A stretch of 57,704 bases of DNA from positions 1-57,704 of the forward strand of contig CAYXDO010000065.1 of NCBI GenBank assembly GCA_964463485.1, written 5' to 3'. The stretch comes from CAYXDO01 sp964463485 (GTDB lineage: Bacteria; Myxococcota; Kuafuiibacteriia; Kuafuiibacteriales; Kuafuiibacteriaceae). The first letter of the stretch is position 1. Each line of letters begins with the position of its first letter. The notes beneath the pieces are model-generated. The model had not been told where the DNA came from. It did not search any database and saw only the letters and a list, made by a program, of their open reading frames with translations. This document shows positions 44,578-54,700 of this stretch, in pieces. A program made the translations under genes and the position numbers.

Positions 44578-44895
44578 GGCATGCTGTGTGACAGCCGAGC
44601 GATTCGAAGGAGAGGCGACACGCTAGGAATTGTCCGGCGCGAAGGCGACCGCGTTGGGAGCGTGGTCGAGGTTCACGAGAGGGAGATGCTACGATGAGTA
44701 CTCGCAGTCTTGATCGAGGGCACGACGTTTTGAAACTCGCCGCGGTGCAGAGCGCACGCATGGGCCTCGCATCCGTACCACTCGCACCTGCGACAGCGAA
44801 GGGTCGCCCGACCCACCGCCCAGTATGGCGATATGGCCCCTCGAGTGACGTTGGACTTCGGCCGTCGTATGTCGTAAACGATCTCGCGTAGCGTC
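44578..44895. other. Leader region of the kinase-pseudokinase gene
   Basis: This 318-bp stretch has no convincing gene. A 65-residue plus frame (44694-44891, with a GGGAG box) and an 80-residue minus frame (44673-44915, with CRRCEWYGC) both exist, but neither can be distinguished from chance. A promoter for the kinase gene is expected here. Confidence 0.4.
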
Positions 44896-46845
44896 ATGTC
44901 GCTAGACTCGGGCACGAAGGTAGGGGACTATGAGATCGTTCGCGAAATCGCTCGCGGCGTTGGAGGCATGGGACGCGTTTACTTGGCCGAACGGCGTGGC
45001 GTGGCCGGATTTCGCCACCTCTGTGTTCTCAAGGAAGTCAGGGCCGAAGTCCTGCAGAATCGGCAACAGGCGAAGGAGTGGTTCCGACATGAGGCAAGGA
45101 TTGATGGCCTGCTCGTGCATGAGAATCTCGTCCGAGCGTTCGACTTCATCGAGATGGACGAGCAGATGCTCCTCGTGCTCGAGTATGTTGACGGAATCAC
45201 GCTCTCCGAGGCCTCGAGGGCGTCCCAGCGGTTGTCACGCGATTTCTGTGGACTCATCGTCGCGCGCGTCGCGGACGGGCTCGATTTTGCGCACAATCTG
45301 GTCGACCCAGATACCGGCCTCGCGCTGGGTCTTGTCCATCGCGACATCTCGCCGTCCAATGTTCTGATTTCGCGTTCGGGCGAGGTGAAGCTCACCGATT
45401 TTGGGGTGTCTCGCTCGAGCGCGCGCGAGACCAAGAGCGTTGTGGGCGAGTATAGGGGCAAGTTCGGATACATGTCGCCGGAACAAATCACCCACGCTCG
45501 AGGAACCGGCCCTCAGCCGGATGCTCGATCCGACATCTTCTCACTGGGCGTGGTTCTCCACGAGGCGGTTTCTGGTCGACGGCTGTTCGTCGGTTCGCCC
45601 GAAAGGCAAATGGACTCGATTGTTCACGGGGAGATTCCAGAACTCCGCATGTCCGAAAACGATCCGCACTTGGAAAGCATTGTCGCGCGCGCACTCGAAC
45701 GCGACGTCAATCGACGCTACTCAACATCAAGAGAATTCGCCGACGACTTGTACCTGTGGCTTTCCTCTCGGGGCCGCGGCGCGGGAATTCAGCGTGAACT
45801 AGGCCGATGGATCACTGACGTTATCGGACCGGACATGCACGAACGGCCCACTGACCCGCCAGGTCCAATTCAGCCCCGGGGTCCCGCGCAGGCCGCGAAC
45901 GTCCTCGAACTCATTTCGGAGATCGAGCGGGACTTTGGAATGGACTCGCCTCGAGTCAAACGGGAGCCCGGCCGCGTTGGGCAGCTCGCGCTCGGTCCGG
46001 TCGTTGCCAAAACTCGGTCCGGGCTGCTGCACGCAGCGCTTCACGTTGACCTCGGACTTCGGAGGCTGGTGCACCTAGTCCATCCCGAGATCTGGGACGA
46101 GGAGGCCCCTCGGCTCTATTTCGTCCGAGTCCTGCAGTCGCTGAGTTCCACCGAATTCGTCGGGTCGCGGAATTTGTTGGACATAATCGACTCGCCCGTT
46201 CCGGCTGTCGTCTTCGACGAAGCGCTCGGCGTGCCCGTGGCCGATTGCCGACCACAGGCCAACCGAAGGCTCTCCCTGGTGGCTCAGGTGGTGCGCGAGT
46301 TATCCTCTGCGCACTCGTTGGGAATAGTTCACGGAGCGATTGGCCCCCACGGGGTGTTGTGGAACTGCAACTCGGATCGAGCCTCTCTGATCGATTTTGG
46401 CACACTCGGTGGAGTCATCGAGGGCTGTGATTCCCAAGAGCTTCAGTTTCTGGCGCCCGAGCAACTCGGCGGCGAACTTCCCTCGGCAGGATCCGACGTC
46501 TACTCCGTGGCTGTTCTGGCCCACTATTGCCTCGTCGGGAGCACTCCGTTTCGCGGTGACTCCGCACAGGTTGGTCGATCGAAGCTGGTCTATGGCGCTC
46601 CACGCGTCGATGATCTTGGCTTTCCAGGGTCGGCGAACCTGCGGGCCGCGTTGATCGCGTCGATGCACCGGGACCCGGGGTTGAGGCCCAGTCTTGGCGA
46701 GCTCGAATCCGCCGTATTTGAATGCATCCCGGGGGATGTCTCATCGGAGTTGAGTTCGAATACTCGACTGCCGGCTGCGATTCATTCGGAGGCGGAAAGG
46801 ACTTGGTGGTGGCAGCGAGTGCGAAGGGCACTGGCTGGACGCTAA
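44896..46845 (+). CDS. Tandem Ser/Thr kinase - pseudokinase protein
   Basis: The 649-residue protein has two kinase folds. The first (about 10-295) looks active: G-loop GVGGMGRVY, Lys46, HRDISPSN (148-155), DFG (168-170) and SPE. The second (about 360-610) keeps DFG (500-502), APEQL (520-524) and SDVYS (533-537) but has HGA (479-481) in place of HRD, has no clear beta-3 lysine and lacks a G-loop, so it is predicted to be a pseudokinase acting as a scaffold or allosteric regulator. No transmembrane helix is seen; the C-terminus is basic (WWWQRVRRALAGR). ATG 44896 starts 9 residues before the kinase core. It is convergent with the TPR-protein gene, with stops about 1 bp apart. Confidence 0.87.
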   Translation: MSLDSGTKVGDYEIVREIARGVGGMGRVYLAERRGVAGFRHLCVLKEVRAEVLQNRQQAKEWFRHEARIDGLLVHENLVRAFDFIEMDEQMLLVLEYVDGITLSEASRASQRLSRDFCGLIVARVADGLDFAHNLVDPDTGLALGLVHRDISPSNVLISRSGEVKLTDFGVSRSSARETKSVVGEYRGKFGYMSPEQITHARGTGPQPDARSDIFSLGVVLHEAVSGRRLFVGSPERQMDSIVHGEIPELRMSENDPHLESIVARALERDVNRRYSTSREFADDLYLWLSSRGRGAGIQRELGRWITDVIGPDMHERPTDPPGPIQPRGPAQAANVLELISEIERDFGMDSPRVKREPGRVGQLALGPVVAKTRSGLLHAALHVDLGLRRLVHLVHPEIWDEEAPRLYFVRVLQSLSSTEFVGSRNLLDIIDSPVPAVVFDEALGVPVADCRPQANRRLSLVAQVVRELSSAHSLGIVHGAIGPHGVLWNCNSDRASLIDFGTLGGVIEGCDSQELQFLAPEQLGGELPSAGSDVYSVAVLAHYCLVGSTPFRGDSAQVGRSKLVYGAPRVDDLGFPGSANLRAALIASMHRDPGLRPSLGELESAVFECIPGDVSSELSSNTRLPAAIHSEAERTWWWQRVRRALAGR

Positions 46846-46846
46846 C

Positions 46847-47428
46847 TCACTTTAGAAAGCCCACGACGAGGCCTCCGACCAAAGCTCCGATGGCCGCACC
46901 AGCGAGCATCACCGGCAGCGGCCGCTCATACCAGGAGCTTCGATCGAGCCGTGAGGTGAGCTCGTCAGTACGCTTCGCCTGAGCCTCCGAAGCGAACACG
47001 AGTTGCCCCTCGATGTGTTCGATTCGAGCTGCGAGATCCAGCGATGTCGAAGCGGACTTAGCGGCGACCCGTTCCAGACTCGCCTCGAGAGTCCCTACTC
47101 GATCCCGCGTGTCAACCAGCGGCAGCACGAAGTTCTCGACCTGCTCGATTATCAGTCGAACTCGCTCCCGCTCTTGTGGGGCGGGCGCGAGCCTCAGATA
47201 TTCACGGAAGTGCTCGAGCGCGTCCGTGAACTTGCCGAGGCGTCGTTCGCATTGGGCCAGGGCCAGGACTGAAGACGGGCGGTGTTTGGACCGCTCATAC
47301 GCCGTGCGAAAGAACTCCAGCGCTTCGCTCGGGCGGTCTTCCGCGTATAGCTGGGCACCACGCGAAAACTCCTCCCGACCGTCACTCCCGAGCGGCGCCG
47401 CGAGCGCAAGCAATGCGACTACTACCAT
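46847..47428 (-). CDS. TPR-containing membrane-anchored protein
   Basis: The 193-residue protein begins with a hydrophobic signal-like segment (MVVVALLALAAPL), followed by two to three TPR-like helix pairs (FSRGAQLYAEDRPSEALEFFRTAYE, SVLALAQCERRLGKFTDALEHFREYL). A coiled-coil-like region (about 110-165) and a C-terminal transmembrane helix (PVMLAGAAIGALVGGLVVGFL) complete it. The ATG overlaps the end of the PEGA kinase gene by 7 nt, so the two are translationally coupled. It is probably a periplasmic or membrane partner of that kinase. Confidence 0.78.
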   Translation of the reverse strand: MVVVALLALAAPLGSDGREEFSRGAQLYAEDRPSEALEFFRTAYERSKHRPSSVLALAQCERRLGKFTDALEHFREYLRLAPAPQERERVRLIIEQVENFVLPLVDTRDRVGTLEASLERVAAKSASTSLDLAARIEHIEGQLVFASEAQAKRTDELTSRLDRSSWYERPLPVMLAGAAIGALVGGLVVGFLK

Positions 47429-48894
47429 TCCGGGATCTCGCTGCTCGTCGGTTCGTGTGCGTCTCGGGCCTTGGTAGGTCTGCCCTCGACGACCGGCTCC
47501 ATTTTGGCCAGTTCGACCACATAAGCCGGTCGGTCGGTCGTAATTAGGATCTCTACGGTCCGATAGCCCCGCGCTTCCACTCGCAGCGTCCTCGGCTTAT
47601 TCGAGTTCACCGCGACAGCGAGCGGAGTCGTACCCAGAAACCTCCCCGATGTGCGATCCGTGACCCTCGCCATAGGCCTCGAGTCCACGGTCACCTCCCT
47701 CGTCGAATCGGGAATCTGGACGTCCAAGGCAGGCTCGACCCGCACCTCTGGCTCGCCTAGGTATACGACCAGGCCCACCGCCGCAAGCATGCCAACTCCG
47801 CCGAGCATCCACGCCCAGTGGCGCGTAGGACGCCGAACCAATCCGGAGCTTACGAGTGTGTCAAAGCCAACGGAATGGCCGTCGCTTTGCTCAGTTTGCG
47901 GCGACACGACCGAAGCGGCAACCGGATCCGAGCCCGAAGACGAAGAACGAAGGATCGGACCCGGCGTCCAAGAGTCTCTCGGAGGTCTCGCTGGTCGCGG
48001 TGGCGGAACTGGCTGAAGCTCCAGGATGGCCCCGAGCGCAGTCCAGCACTCCTTCATCGTCGCGCGGTCCGTCGGTGCGGGCGCTATGCAATCCTTCGTG
48101 AACTTACGAATGAGTTCCGCTCCGGGAATCTCGTTGGGAACCTCAATCGGTGGTACCTCACCCAGAAGCTTGCTGCGCAAGACTGCGGCTGCCCCGTCCG
48201 AAAAAAGACGCCGGCCTGTGACCATCTCGAAGTAAATCTGGCCAAGCGCGTACACGTCCGCCGCCGTAGTGACTTCCTTGCCTGCGATTTGTTCCGGAGC
48301 CATGTAGGCGGGCGTGCCGAGAACCAGCCCGGTGTCAGTTTTGTAGCCGTGAGCATCGGCGATTTTCGCAATCCCGAAATCCAGAATTTTCACGCTCGGT
48401 TTGTGCGAGAGGTCAAAGGAATCCCCCGGAACAATCATCAGATTTCCGGGCTTCAGGTCCCGATGAATAACGACCGCGTCGTGAGCCGCTTGGAGCCCGT
48501 GGATGACTTGCAAGCACACGTTGGTCGCCTGGCGAGGGGTCATGGCTCTCTTAGCCAGAATTCGGTCAAGGGCTGGCCCCGACAAAAACTCCATGACGTG
48601 TGCAACGACCCTCTTCTCCCGGCTGCGAACGAACTCGAGCACGTCGACGATGTTGGGGTGGCGGATCGAATTCACGACCTTGGCCTCGTGAAAGAACCGC
48701 TGCACATGCTGCTCGTCTTCAGAGAATGCGGGCCGGAGCACCTTTACGGCTGCGAGCCTTCCTAGCACCCGATGGCGGCCTTTGTAGACCCAAGCCAGCC
48801 CCCCTTCTCCGAGCAACTTGAGGAGCTTGTAGCCCGCGATCGTCGCACCCAAGTGCGGCGTGCCCCCTTCCCCGGGCGTTGACGAGTCGCTCAT
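47422..48894 (-). CDS. Transmembrane Ser/Thr protein kinase with a PEGA domain
   Basis: The cytoplasmic kinase domain (about 20-290) has G-loop GEGGLAWVY, Lys51, HRDLKPGN (144-151), DFG (172-174) and APE. A proline-rich linker leads to a single transmembrane helix (about 361-379, WMLGGVGMLAAVGLVVYL). The extracytoplasmic part holds a PEGA-type domain (about 395-455: SRPMARVTDRTSGRFLGTTPLAVAV then LRVEARGYRTVEI), which may bind an envelope ligand. Total 490 residues. The layout is typical of a receptor kinase that signals inward. The ATG at 48894 is only 27 bp from the divergent kinase start at 48922. The TPR protein gene is coupled downstream. Confidence 0.9.
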   Translation of the reverse strand: MSDSSTPGEGGTPHLGATIAGYKLLKLLGEGGLAWVYKGRHRVLGRLAAVKVLRPAFSEDEQHVQRFFHEAKVVNSIRHPNIVDVLEFVRSREKRVVAHVMEFLSGPALDRILAKRAMTPRQATNVCLQVIHGLQAAHDAVVIHRDLKPGNLMIVPGDSFDLSHKPSVKILDFGIAKIADAHGYKTDTGLVLGTPAYMAPEQIAGKEVTTAADVYALGQIYFEMVTGRRLFSDGAAAVLRSKLLGEVPPIEVPNEIPGAELIRKFTKDCIAPAPTDRATMKECWTALGAILELQPVPPPRPARPPRDSWTPGPILRSSSSGSDPVAASVVSPQTEQSDGHSVGFDTLVSSGLVRRPTRHWAWMLGGVGMLAAVGLVVYLGEPEVRVEPALDVQIPDSTREVTVDSRPMARVTDRTSGRFLGTTPLAVAVNSNKPRTLRVEARGYRTVEILITTDRPAYVVELAKMEPVVEGRPTKARDAHEPTSSEIPEW

Positions 48895-48921
48895 GCCCGA
48901 GGATTATCGCACCGATGCGGG

Positions 48922-50160
48922 GTGTCTGCAGCAGGAATCCGCGCCCTGGGCTTCGCTGTGAGTAATGCCGAGCCGGTCGTTGGCGACCAAGTCGGCACTT
49001 ACGTTCTCGAATCGCTCCTTGGCGAGGGCGGGATGGGAAGAGTCTTTCTGGCGCGACATTCGCGCCTTACCAACAAGCGAGTCGCCGTGAAGTTCATCGC
49101 CCAGCGATGGTTGCATGACCCAGAGGCGGGGTCACGGTTCCTTCACGAATCGAAAATCGTCAGTGCTTTGGATCACCCGAACATTGTCCGAATCCTGGAT
49201 TTGCTGCAAACGGAAGAGCCCCCGCGGCTCGGGTTCGTTATGGAGTTGTTGGAGGGACCGACCTTGTCTCGCATGATCGCCACCGGAGCGATCGAACAGA
49301 TTCGTGCGTTGGACTTCGCCACTCAAATTGCCCGAGCGCTGACAGAGGTGAATCGCGTCGGCGTCATTCACCGCGACATCAAACCGGCCAACATCGTGGT
49401 GACTCGACCGGAGTGCGAAAGTCCCGTTCTGAAGCTCCTCGACTTCGGAGTCGCCAAAATCCCTATGGACGGACTCATGCACCGAACTCGCACCGGAGTC
49501 ATTCTGGGCACACCCGTTTACATGGCCCCGGAACAACTCGCTGGGGACTCCGTGTCGCACCGAACCGACGTTTACGCGGTCGGCCAGATTCTCTATGAGA
49601 TGCTGACCGCCCGGAAGTTGTTCGGTGGCGACGTCGCCGAGTTGCTGCGCGACAAGCTCCTGCCCAAGGTCCCGCAGTCGCCCCAAGTCCCTCTGTCAAT
49701 CCACCGACTCGTCGAAAGGTGCGTTGACTCGGATCCGAAAGGCCGTATGGACGCAGAGGAGTTGGTGAGCGAGCTCGAAGGCGCCAGAGCCGCCCTCTGT
49801 CGACAGTCCTCGTCGCCGGAGCCCTCCGACGCGCCCACCGTTGCTTTGGGCGAAGCTCCGCTCCCCAGCTATCTCGCAGGCGGGCGCCACATTGTAGATG
49901 CCCGAGGCCGCATCGAGTACGTTGGTCAAACCGAGGTCATTCGGAAGAAGGTGTACGTCGAAAAGCCCGCGGACCACTCGGACGGACCCCTCGAGTTGAA
50001 CGCAATTCCCAAACGACGTGCGAGCAATATCGCCGAACAGCCTCCAGACGATCGCGCGCTCTCCAGCGAGTTGCGCCTTGCAGTGAAGATCGCGGCAATC
50101 GTTATCGGCCTTGGAATCATTCGACACATCTTCCTGCGGCTCGACTGGTTCACGAGGTGA
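48922..50160 (+). CDS. Ser/Thr protein kinase with a C-terminal transmembrane helix
   Basis: From GTG 48922 the protein has 412 residues; GTG 48958 is an alternative that would leave 63 bp rather than 27 bp to the divergent kinase and start 12 residues later. The kinase domain has G-loop GEGGMGRVF, Lys57, HRDIKPAN (150-157), DFG (174-176), APE and the usual helical C-lobe. After a Pro/Ser-rich linker there is a hydrophobic segment near the C-terminus (AVKIAAIVIGLGIIRHIF, about 388-405) with a short tail. It is related in layout to the divergent PEGA kinase, suggesting the pair arose by duplication. Its substrate is unknown. Confidence 0.88.
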   Translation: MSAAGIRALGFAVSNAEPVVGDQVGTYVLESLLGEGGMGRVFLARHSRLTNKRVAVKFIAQRWLHDPEAGSRFLHESKIVSALDHPNIVRILDLLQTEEPPRLGFVMELLEGPTLSRMIATGAIEQIRALDFATQIARALTEVNRVGVIHRDIKPANIVVTRPECESPVLKLLDFGVAKIPMDGLMHRTRTGVILGTPVYMAPEQLAGDSVSHRTDVYAVGQILYEMLTARKLFGGDVAELLRDKLLPKVPQSPQVPLSIHRLVERCVDSDPKGRMDAEELVSELEGARAALCRQSSSPEPSDAPTVALGEAPLPSYLAGGRHIVDARGRIEYVGQTEVIRKKVYVEKPADHSDGPLELNAIPKRRASNIAEQPPDDRALSSELRLAVKIAAIVIGLGIIRHIFLRLDWFTR

Positions 50161-50206
50161 GTGTGCTTCCCGGCAACGATGCTGGTCCGCGGACCGTTGT
50201 CGTTGC

Positions 50207-50343
50207 CCATGCCCTCTGAGCCATGCCCCATGCCCTCTGAGCCATGCCCCCATGCCCTCTGAGCCATGCCCCATGCCCTCTGAGCCATGCCTGACCCATG
50301 TCCTCTGAGCCATGCCCTCTGAGCCATGCCCCATGCCCTCTGG
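50207..50343. repeat. CATGCCCTCTGAG tandem array 1
   Basis: Seven imperfect copies of CATGCCCTCTGAGC with spacing of 13-21 bp. The last ends in CTCTGG, as in array 2. The array lies between the kinase stop and the frameshifted lipoprotein gene, in the same orientation as array 2 at 51196-51333. Units are contiguous with no unique spacers, so it is not CRISPR. Confidence 0.85.
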
Positions 50344-50486
50344 CATCGCTGTGACCAGCACATCGTGGAGCTGGGTCAATGCGTCGACGACAGTTGGACT
50401 GGGGATTGGTTGGCATACTTTAGAGGTACGACTGGTGAGCGGAGGCACGGTTGACGTCGATGTCGCTGTCCTGGAGTGAAATAAAG

Positions 50487-51141
50487 ATGAGCGGCGACAA
50501 GAAAACAGATCGCTCGATCCTTTTTTCGAGCATCGCATTGATGATGGCTTCGTTTGGCTGTGATGTTCAGGAGCCGGACTCTACGCCACCAGGAGTTGGA
50601 ACAGGAGCACGGACTCTGGCAAATTGAGTTCACGGCAACGAACCTGCCGGCAGAGTTCACGGCCTCTGCTTCGGTATCGCCGTTGATTTCGGAAGGCTCG
50701 CTCCAGTTGGAGCTTGCCGGAGAGCAAATTCTCTTGAAGGGTCCGACCCAAGCGTTCGAGGAATTGAACAACGTATGGGTCGATGTTCACATGCGCAATA
50801 CCGTCGGCTCCTTTGGCTACAGGCTCGCAGTCCGGCCCGAGCGGGACGGAGAGCTCCTTCTGGCCCACTGGAAGGACATGCGTCCTGAGATCCCAGAGGT
50901 CTCGGTCGAATACGTATCTGATTGGTGTGTACCAGTCTCGACTCCCTGCGGACTCTTGCGTACTTCATCTTTGAAGGCTCAATCAGCAGGAGAGACAGTA
51001 ACTGTGCCGTTTGCGGGTGAGGCTGAGGTCGCTGACTTCTTGGTCAGGAACGCTTGGGGCGCCCAGCTGGAAGATGCTCGGGGATGTGAGGACTATATCG
51101 GGACCTTGCGACAGGGGGAGGTACAGTCTCCTGAGCCTTGA
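50487..51141 (+). pseudogene. Lipoprotein gene with a frameshift
   Basis: ATG 50487 begins a lipoprotein-like N-terminus: a polar start, then ILFSSIALMMASFGC with a lipobox, then QEPDSTPP. This frame soon stops at a TGA near 50627. The rest of the protein (ELEQEHGLWQIEFTATNLPAEF onward to the stop at 51141, about 180 residues) is in the next frame. Coding character and absence of any other start suggest one original gene of about 215 residues with a frameshift around 50583-50620. It may be real decay or an assembly error. The body has paired cysteines (WCVPVSTPCG) and strand-rich sequence, but no known domain. It is bracketed by two arrays of the same short repeat. Confidence 0.6.
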
Positions 51142-51177
51142 CCAGCCAAATTGCCAAATTCAAGCCGTGCCCCCTGT

Positions 51178-51333
51178 GTCCGATTTTCCGTGGGCCCCCT
51201 CTGAGCCATGCCCCCATGCCCTCTGAGCCATGCCCATGCCCTCTGAGCCATGCCCATGCCCTCTGAGCCAAGCCCCCATGCCCTCTGAGCCATGCCCCAT
51301 GCCCTCTGAGCCATGCCCCATGCCCTCTGGCTC
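51178..51333. repeat. Anchor fragment followed by CATGCCCTCTGAG array 2
   Basis: GTCCGATTTTCCG (51178-51190) resembles the anchor at 44515; the preceding CAAGCCGTGCCCC also matches the sequence before copy 1. Seven copies of the CATGCCCTCTGAG unit follow (about 51196-51333), in the same orientation as array 1. Confidence 0.8.
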
Positions 51334-51507
51334 CGTTCAACCAACTCAGTCAATAGCGGTCGTCAGCAGGTCGCTGAAAAAGGGCTTCGAAACTCACGCT
51401 GTGCCCGTGCTCAAACTCCATGCGCTCCCGCCAAATTCAGGCCGTGCTCCGCCAATCGCCCGTATGAATCCGCGAGACACTGGGCCCGGGAGCGTACGGC
51501 AAGTCGA

Positions 51508-51733
51508 GTCCGCGAAGCTTAGGCGCAGGCAAGATGCCTGCGCCAGGGCCGGATGTCGGTGAGACGCTGGGCAAGTTGAGTCGCACTGACTTCGAGCATT
51601 GCCTGACCAGTGACTTCGAGCATTGCCGACTTCGAGCACTGCCTGACCCTGTGCGATTTTCGGCTAGCAAGCTGAGTCCGCGGAGCTTACGCGCAGGCAA
51701 GCTTCCTGCGCTCCCAGGGCCGGATGTCGGTCG
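51508..51733. repeat. Dispersed GCAGGC hairpin elements, cluster 2, and a second anchor fragment
   Basis: GCAGGCAAGATGCCTGC at 51525-51541 is the reverse complement of the cluster 1 element, and the match extends left to 51508. A variant lies at 51693-51709. Between them are GACTTCGAGCATTGCC repeats and a 23-bp sequence (51641-51663, ending GTGCGATTTTCGG) identical to 56946-56968. This fills most of the 606-bp spacer after the frameshifted gene. Confidence 0.78.
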
Positions 51734-51747
51734 GGCTCGAGTCGCGT

Positions 51748-54700
51748 CTATTCGGCCCGAGGACGGCGCGCTTGGCGCAAGCGGGCGATCACGACGAAGA
51801 GCGCTAGCCACCCGGCGTTGTTCGAAGCTGCGCTGCATCCCGAGCTTTCGACGTTTTCACCTCCCGTCGGGGCTGACGGCGCCGCGGGCCCAACGACGCC
51901 TTCGGGCAGCTCCGGCTCGCTCGCGCCGATTCGACCCGTCCACGGATTACCTCCTGCTCCTCCCGGTACGACAACCGCGCCGATTCCGTGCGCCGCGTCC
52001 AAATCGCCGACTCCGAGCTCGAGCACGCCTCCCGAACCGATGTCGGCCACGTACACATTCCCGAGCGTCGCGTACGGCGCGACGACCGCTGCATGGTGGG
52101 GGATGACGACGACGAGCCCATCGGGTCGGACTCGAAACGTGACACGAGTCGCGAAGTCAGGCGTAAAATTACTCAGATAGTTGCCAAACACGAGGCGTGG
52201 AATATCGGCAACCGCGACTCCTTCGACGCGCACGGTGAACTCACCTTCGCGCATCGTGATGACTCGCCCATCCGGCAGGTAAGCTTTGCCACGTAGACCG
52301 TCGCCCGTGAGGCGCGTTTCGAGCTCGCCACCACGACCGTGAACGAACTCGATCGGCTCGGGCTCCGCAGGGTACTCTTCAGCGACGAGCAACTCGGCAA
52401 ACTCGTCACCGGCGGCGCGCACGAGCCTGCGCGACGGATCGCGCGCAAGGACCTGGAGCGACCCGTCGGCGGCGTATGCGCAATCCACGATCCCTTCGAC
52501 GAGCTCGGAGAATCGGAGGAGCTCCGGAGCGCCTCGTGGGCCAGCCGGCTCGAACTCAAAAACCGTGTTCGAGCCCTCGTCGGCAACACACAAGCGCATG
52601 CTGCCATCGGCCGCGAGATCGAGGCCCGCGATCTCGACGATTGCTTCATTCGCGCGGGGCCAGACCTCGGCCAGTCCCCCGCGCGGTCCGCTCTTGTGGA
52701 GCTTGACCGGGTCTGATCCGGCGTTGCCTCTGAGTACGAGCAAATCGCCTGGATTCACCGATTCGTCGTACCGAACGAGCTCGAAAAAACCGTCTTCGTG
52801 AAATCCACAGCACAGCGTCTCGAGCAAGACATCGCCCCAAATTCCCTGAAGCGGGCGATCGAGGAGCGTCGTCGATAGGATGTTCGTCGCCCGAAACGCG
52901 CCGTAGGGCTCCATCAGTCCGCTCGTGGTAAAGAAGTCGCCGTGACCGGTGGGGAGCATGAACGACGGGAGCGGCGGCTCGTACCAACTCAAGGTGGCGG
53001 CAAGATTACTCCAATCGGTCGCGGTCAGGCCCGCCAACACGCGCCCGCGATCGATGAGTGTCACGCCATCGGCGCCGATCCCCACTCGGTAGCTGTCCCA
53101 GCTCCCGCGCACGCCGATCAGCATTTGCCGAGTTACGTCGTCGTAACCCATGACGATGATCGAAGCTTTGACTTCATGGGTGCGGCCGTCGAAGACATCG
53201 TCCTTCTCGACCGTCAGCCCCGAGTCCCGCTGCGCTTTTTCGTGATCATATTTGATCTCGATTTTGGAGTCCGTCGCGAGCGCCACGACGGCAGGAAATC
53301 GGTCGGGCTCGACCACGCCGTCGGACGCGATCCACGTCCGATGGCGGTCGATCGGAAAGACGTGAAGTCTCGACGGAGCTGCCGGAACGAACCTTTCGAG
53401 GTCAGCTCGGCTGACGGAGAGCTCCTCGCGCGCGTCAGAGAACCAGAATCGGACGAGACCCTCCGCGGTCTCCATCGTGATGTGCTCGCCATCGTGAGAC
53501 ACGACGGGGGCCCCGATTGCGCGCTCGACCGGATAGCGAAAGACGACCGCGCCGCTGGGCCCGTAACACAAGCCATTCAGACACAATGGACCTTTCACCC
53601 CGGCGGACCGCGTGTCGAACGGTCGCATGGCGTCGTAGTCGAGGGTCGGCAGTTGGCTTCGGATGAGTGGGCTCGGAACGTAACTCACCCTGCCAAACTG
53701 AGGCAGTTGGAACGCCGGCTCGCCGCCTGGGGACGTTGGATCAGTGTGAGACAGGTGAGCCTCCACGCCGTCGATCGTGCCGGCGCCGTCGCTATCGGGC
53801 AAGGTGTCGAGTGTCCCGGCGGCCCTCTCTTCGGCGGCCAACAGCCCGTCATCGTCGAGGTCGAGCAGGTCTGCGTCGAATTCGAGCTCGTACAGACTGT
53901 ACTCATGGGCATTGGGGTTGGCTCCGGATTTTACGGGAACGAGCAGCGCACCAACGGAGCTCGTCGTGACCCCTAGAGCCGCGCACGCTCCGCCGACGCC
54001 CTCGCACTGCGCCAGGAGCTTGGCGATGGGTTGGGAGATCGGGAGGTATCCAGTGCCCACCGAATCGATGGGGATCACACGGAGGCCGAAGCCGCGCCAT
54101 CCCAGCAACCCATTCTTCCAATCCAGGGCATCGAACTCGTTGCCCTCCACTGGCACGATCACGGCACGCAACTCCTCGCTGTAGACGAGGCGACCCACGA
54201 CCGTGAGTGGGTTCCAGCCAGGGTACCGGCCGACGTCGGGCCAGAAAGACTCGAGCTGCGGGACTGGACCAAAGCGACGTACGACCGTCCCGTCGACGTC
54301 CCGCTCGCCAATGAAGCGATGCCGATAGGAGTTGTCGGATTGAAGAGTCGGTAGCCCCGATCGATATTCGCGATCGGCCACGAAGAAGATCCGGCCGTCG
54401 GGCGCCGTTGCGATCGAGAGCAATGACCACCCTTCCGAATACGGTGGCATGTCGCCATTCCAGGCGTCGGCTGCGGCCGCTGGGTCGACGCCGAGTCCGA
54501 CGTCGAGCGTCGCGAAATCGAGGACGAGGGTGAGGGTTGGTGGCGTTGTCGCAAGATCGACACAGACGATACCCATCACGGAACCAAAGCAGAACGTGTC
54601 TGGCCCCTGCTTCACGAACGCTGCGGATAGCGGCTCCGCGAGGAGCGGGTCGTCGTTCTCGCGAATCGCCCCGCCGACGCGCACCGCTCCCGCACCGTCG

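Noticed and set aside
44673..44915. Minus-strand frame with CRRCEWYGCEAHAC, and an opposite frame at 44694-44891 with a plausible ribosome binding site.
   Set aside because: The Cys/His pattern is suggestive, but the frame overlaps the kinase start. Neither frame can be separated from chance without homologues.
50207..51333. Regular repeats that could look like CRISPR arrays.
   Set aside because: Units are adjacent, of uneven length and without unique spacers; no cas gene is nearby.
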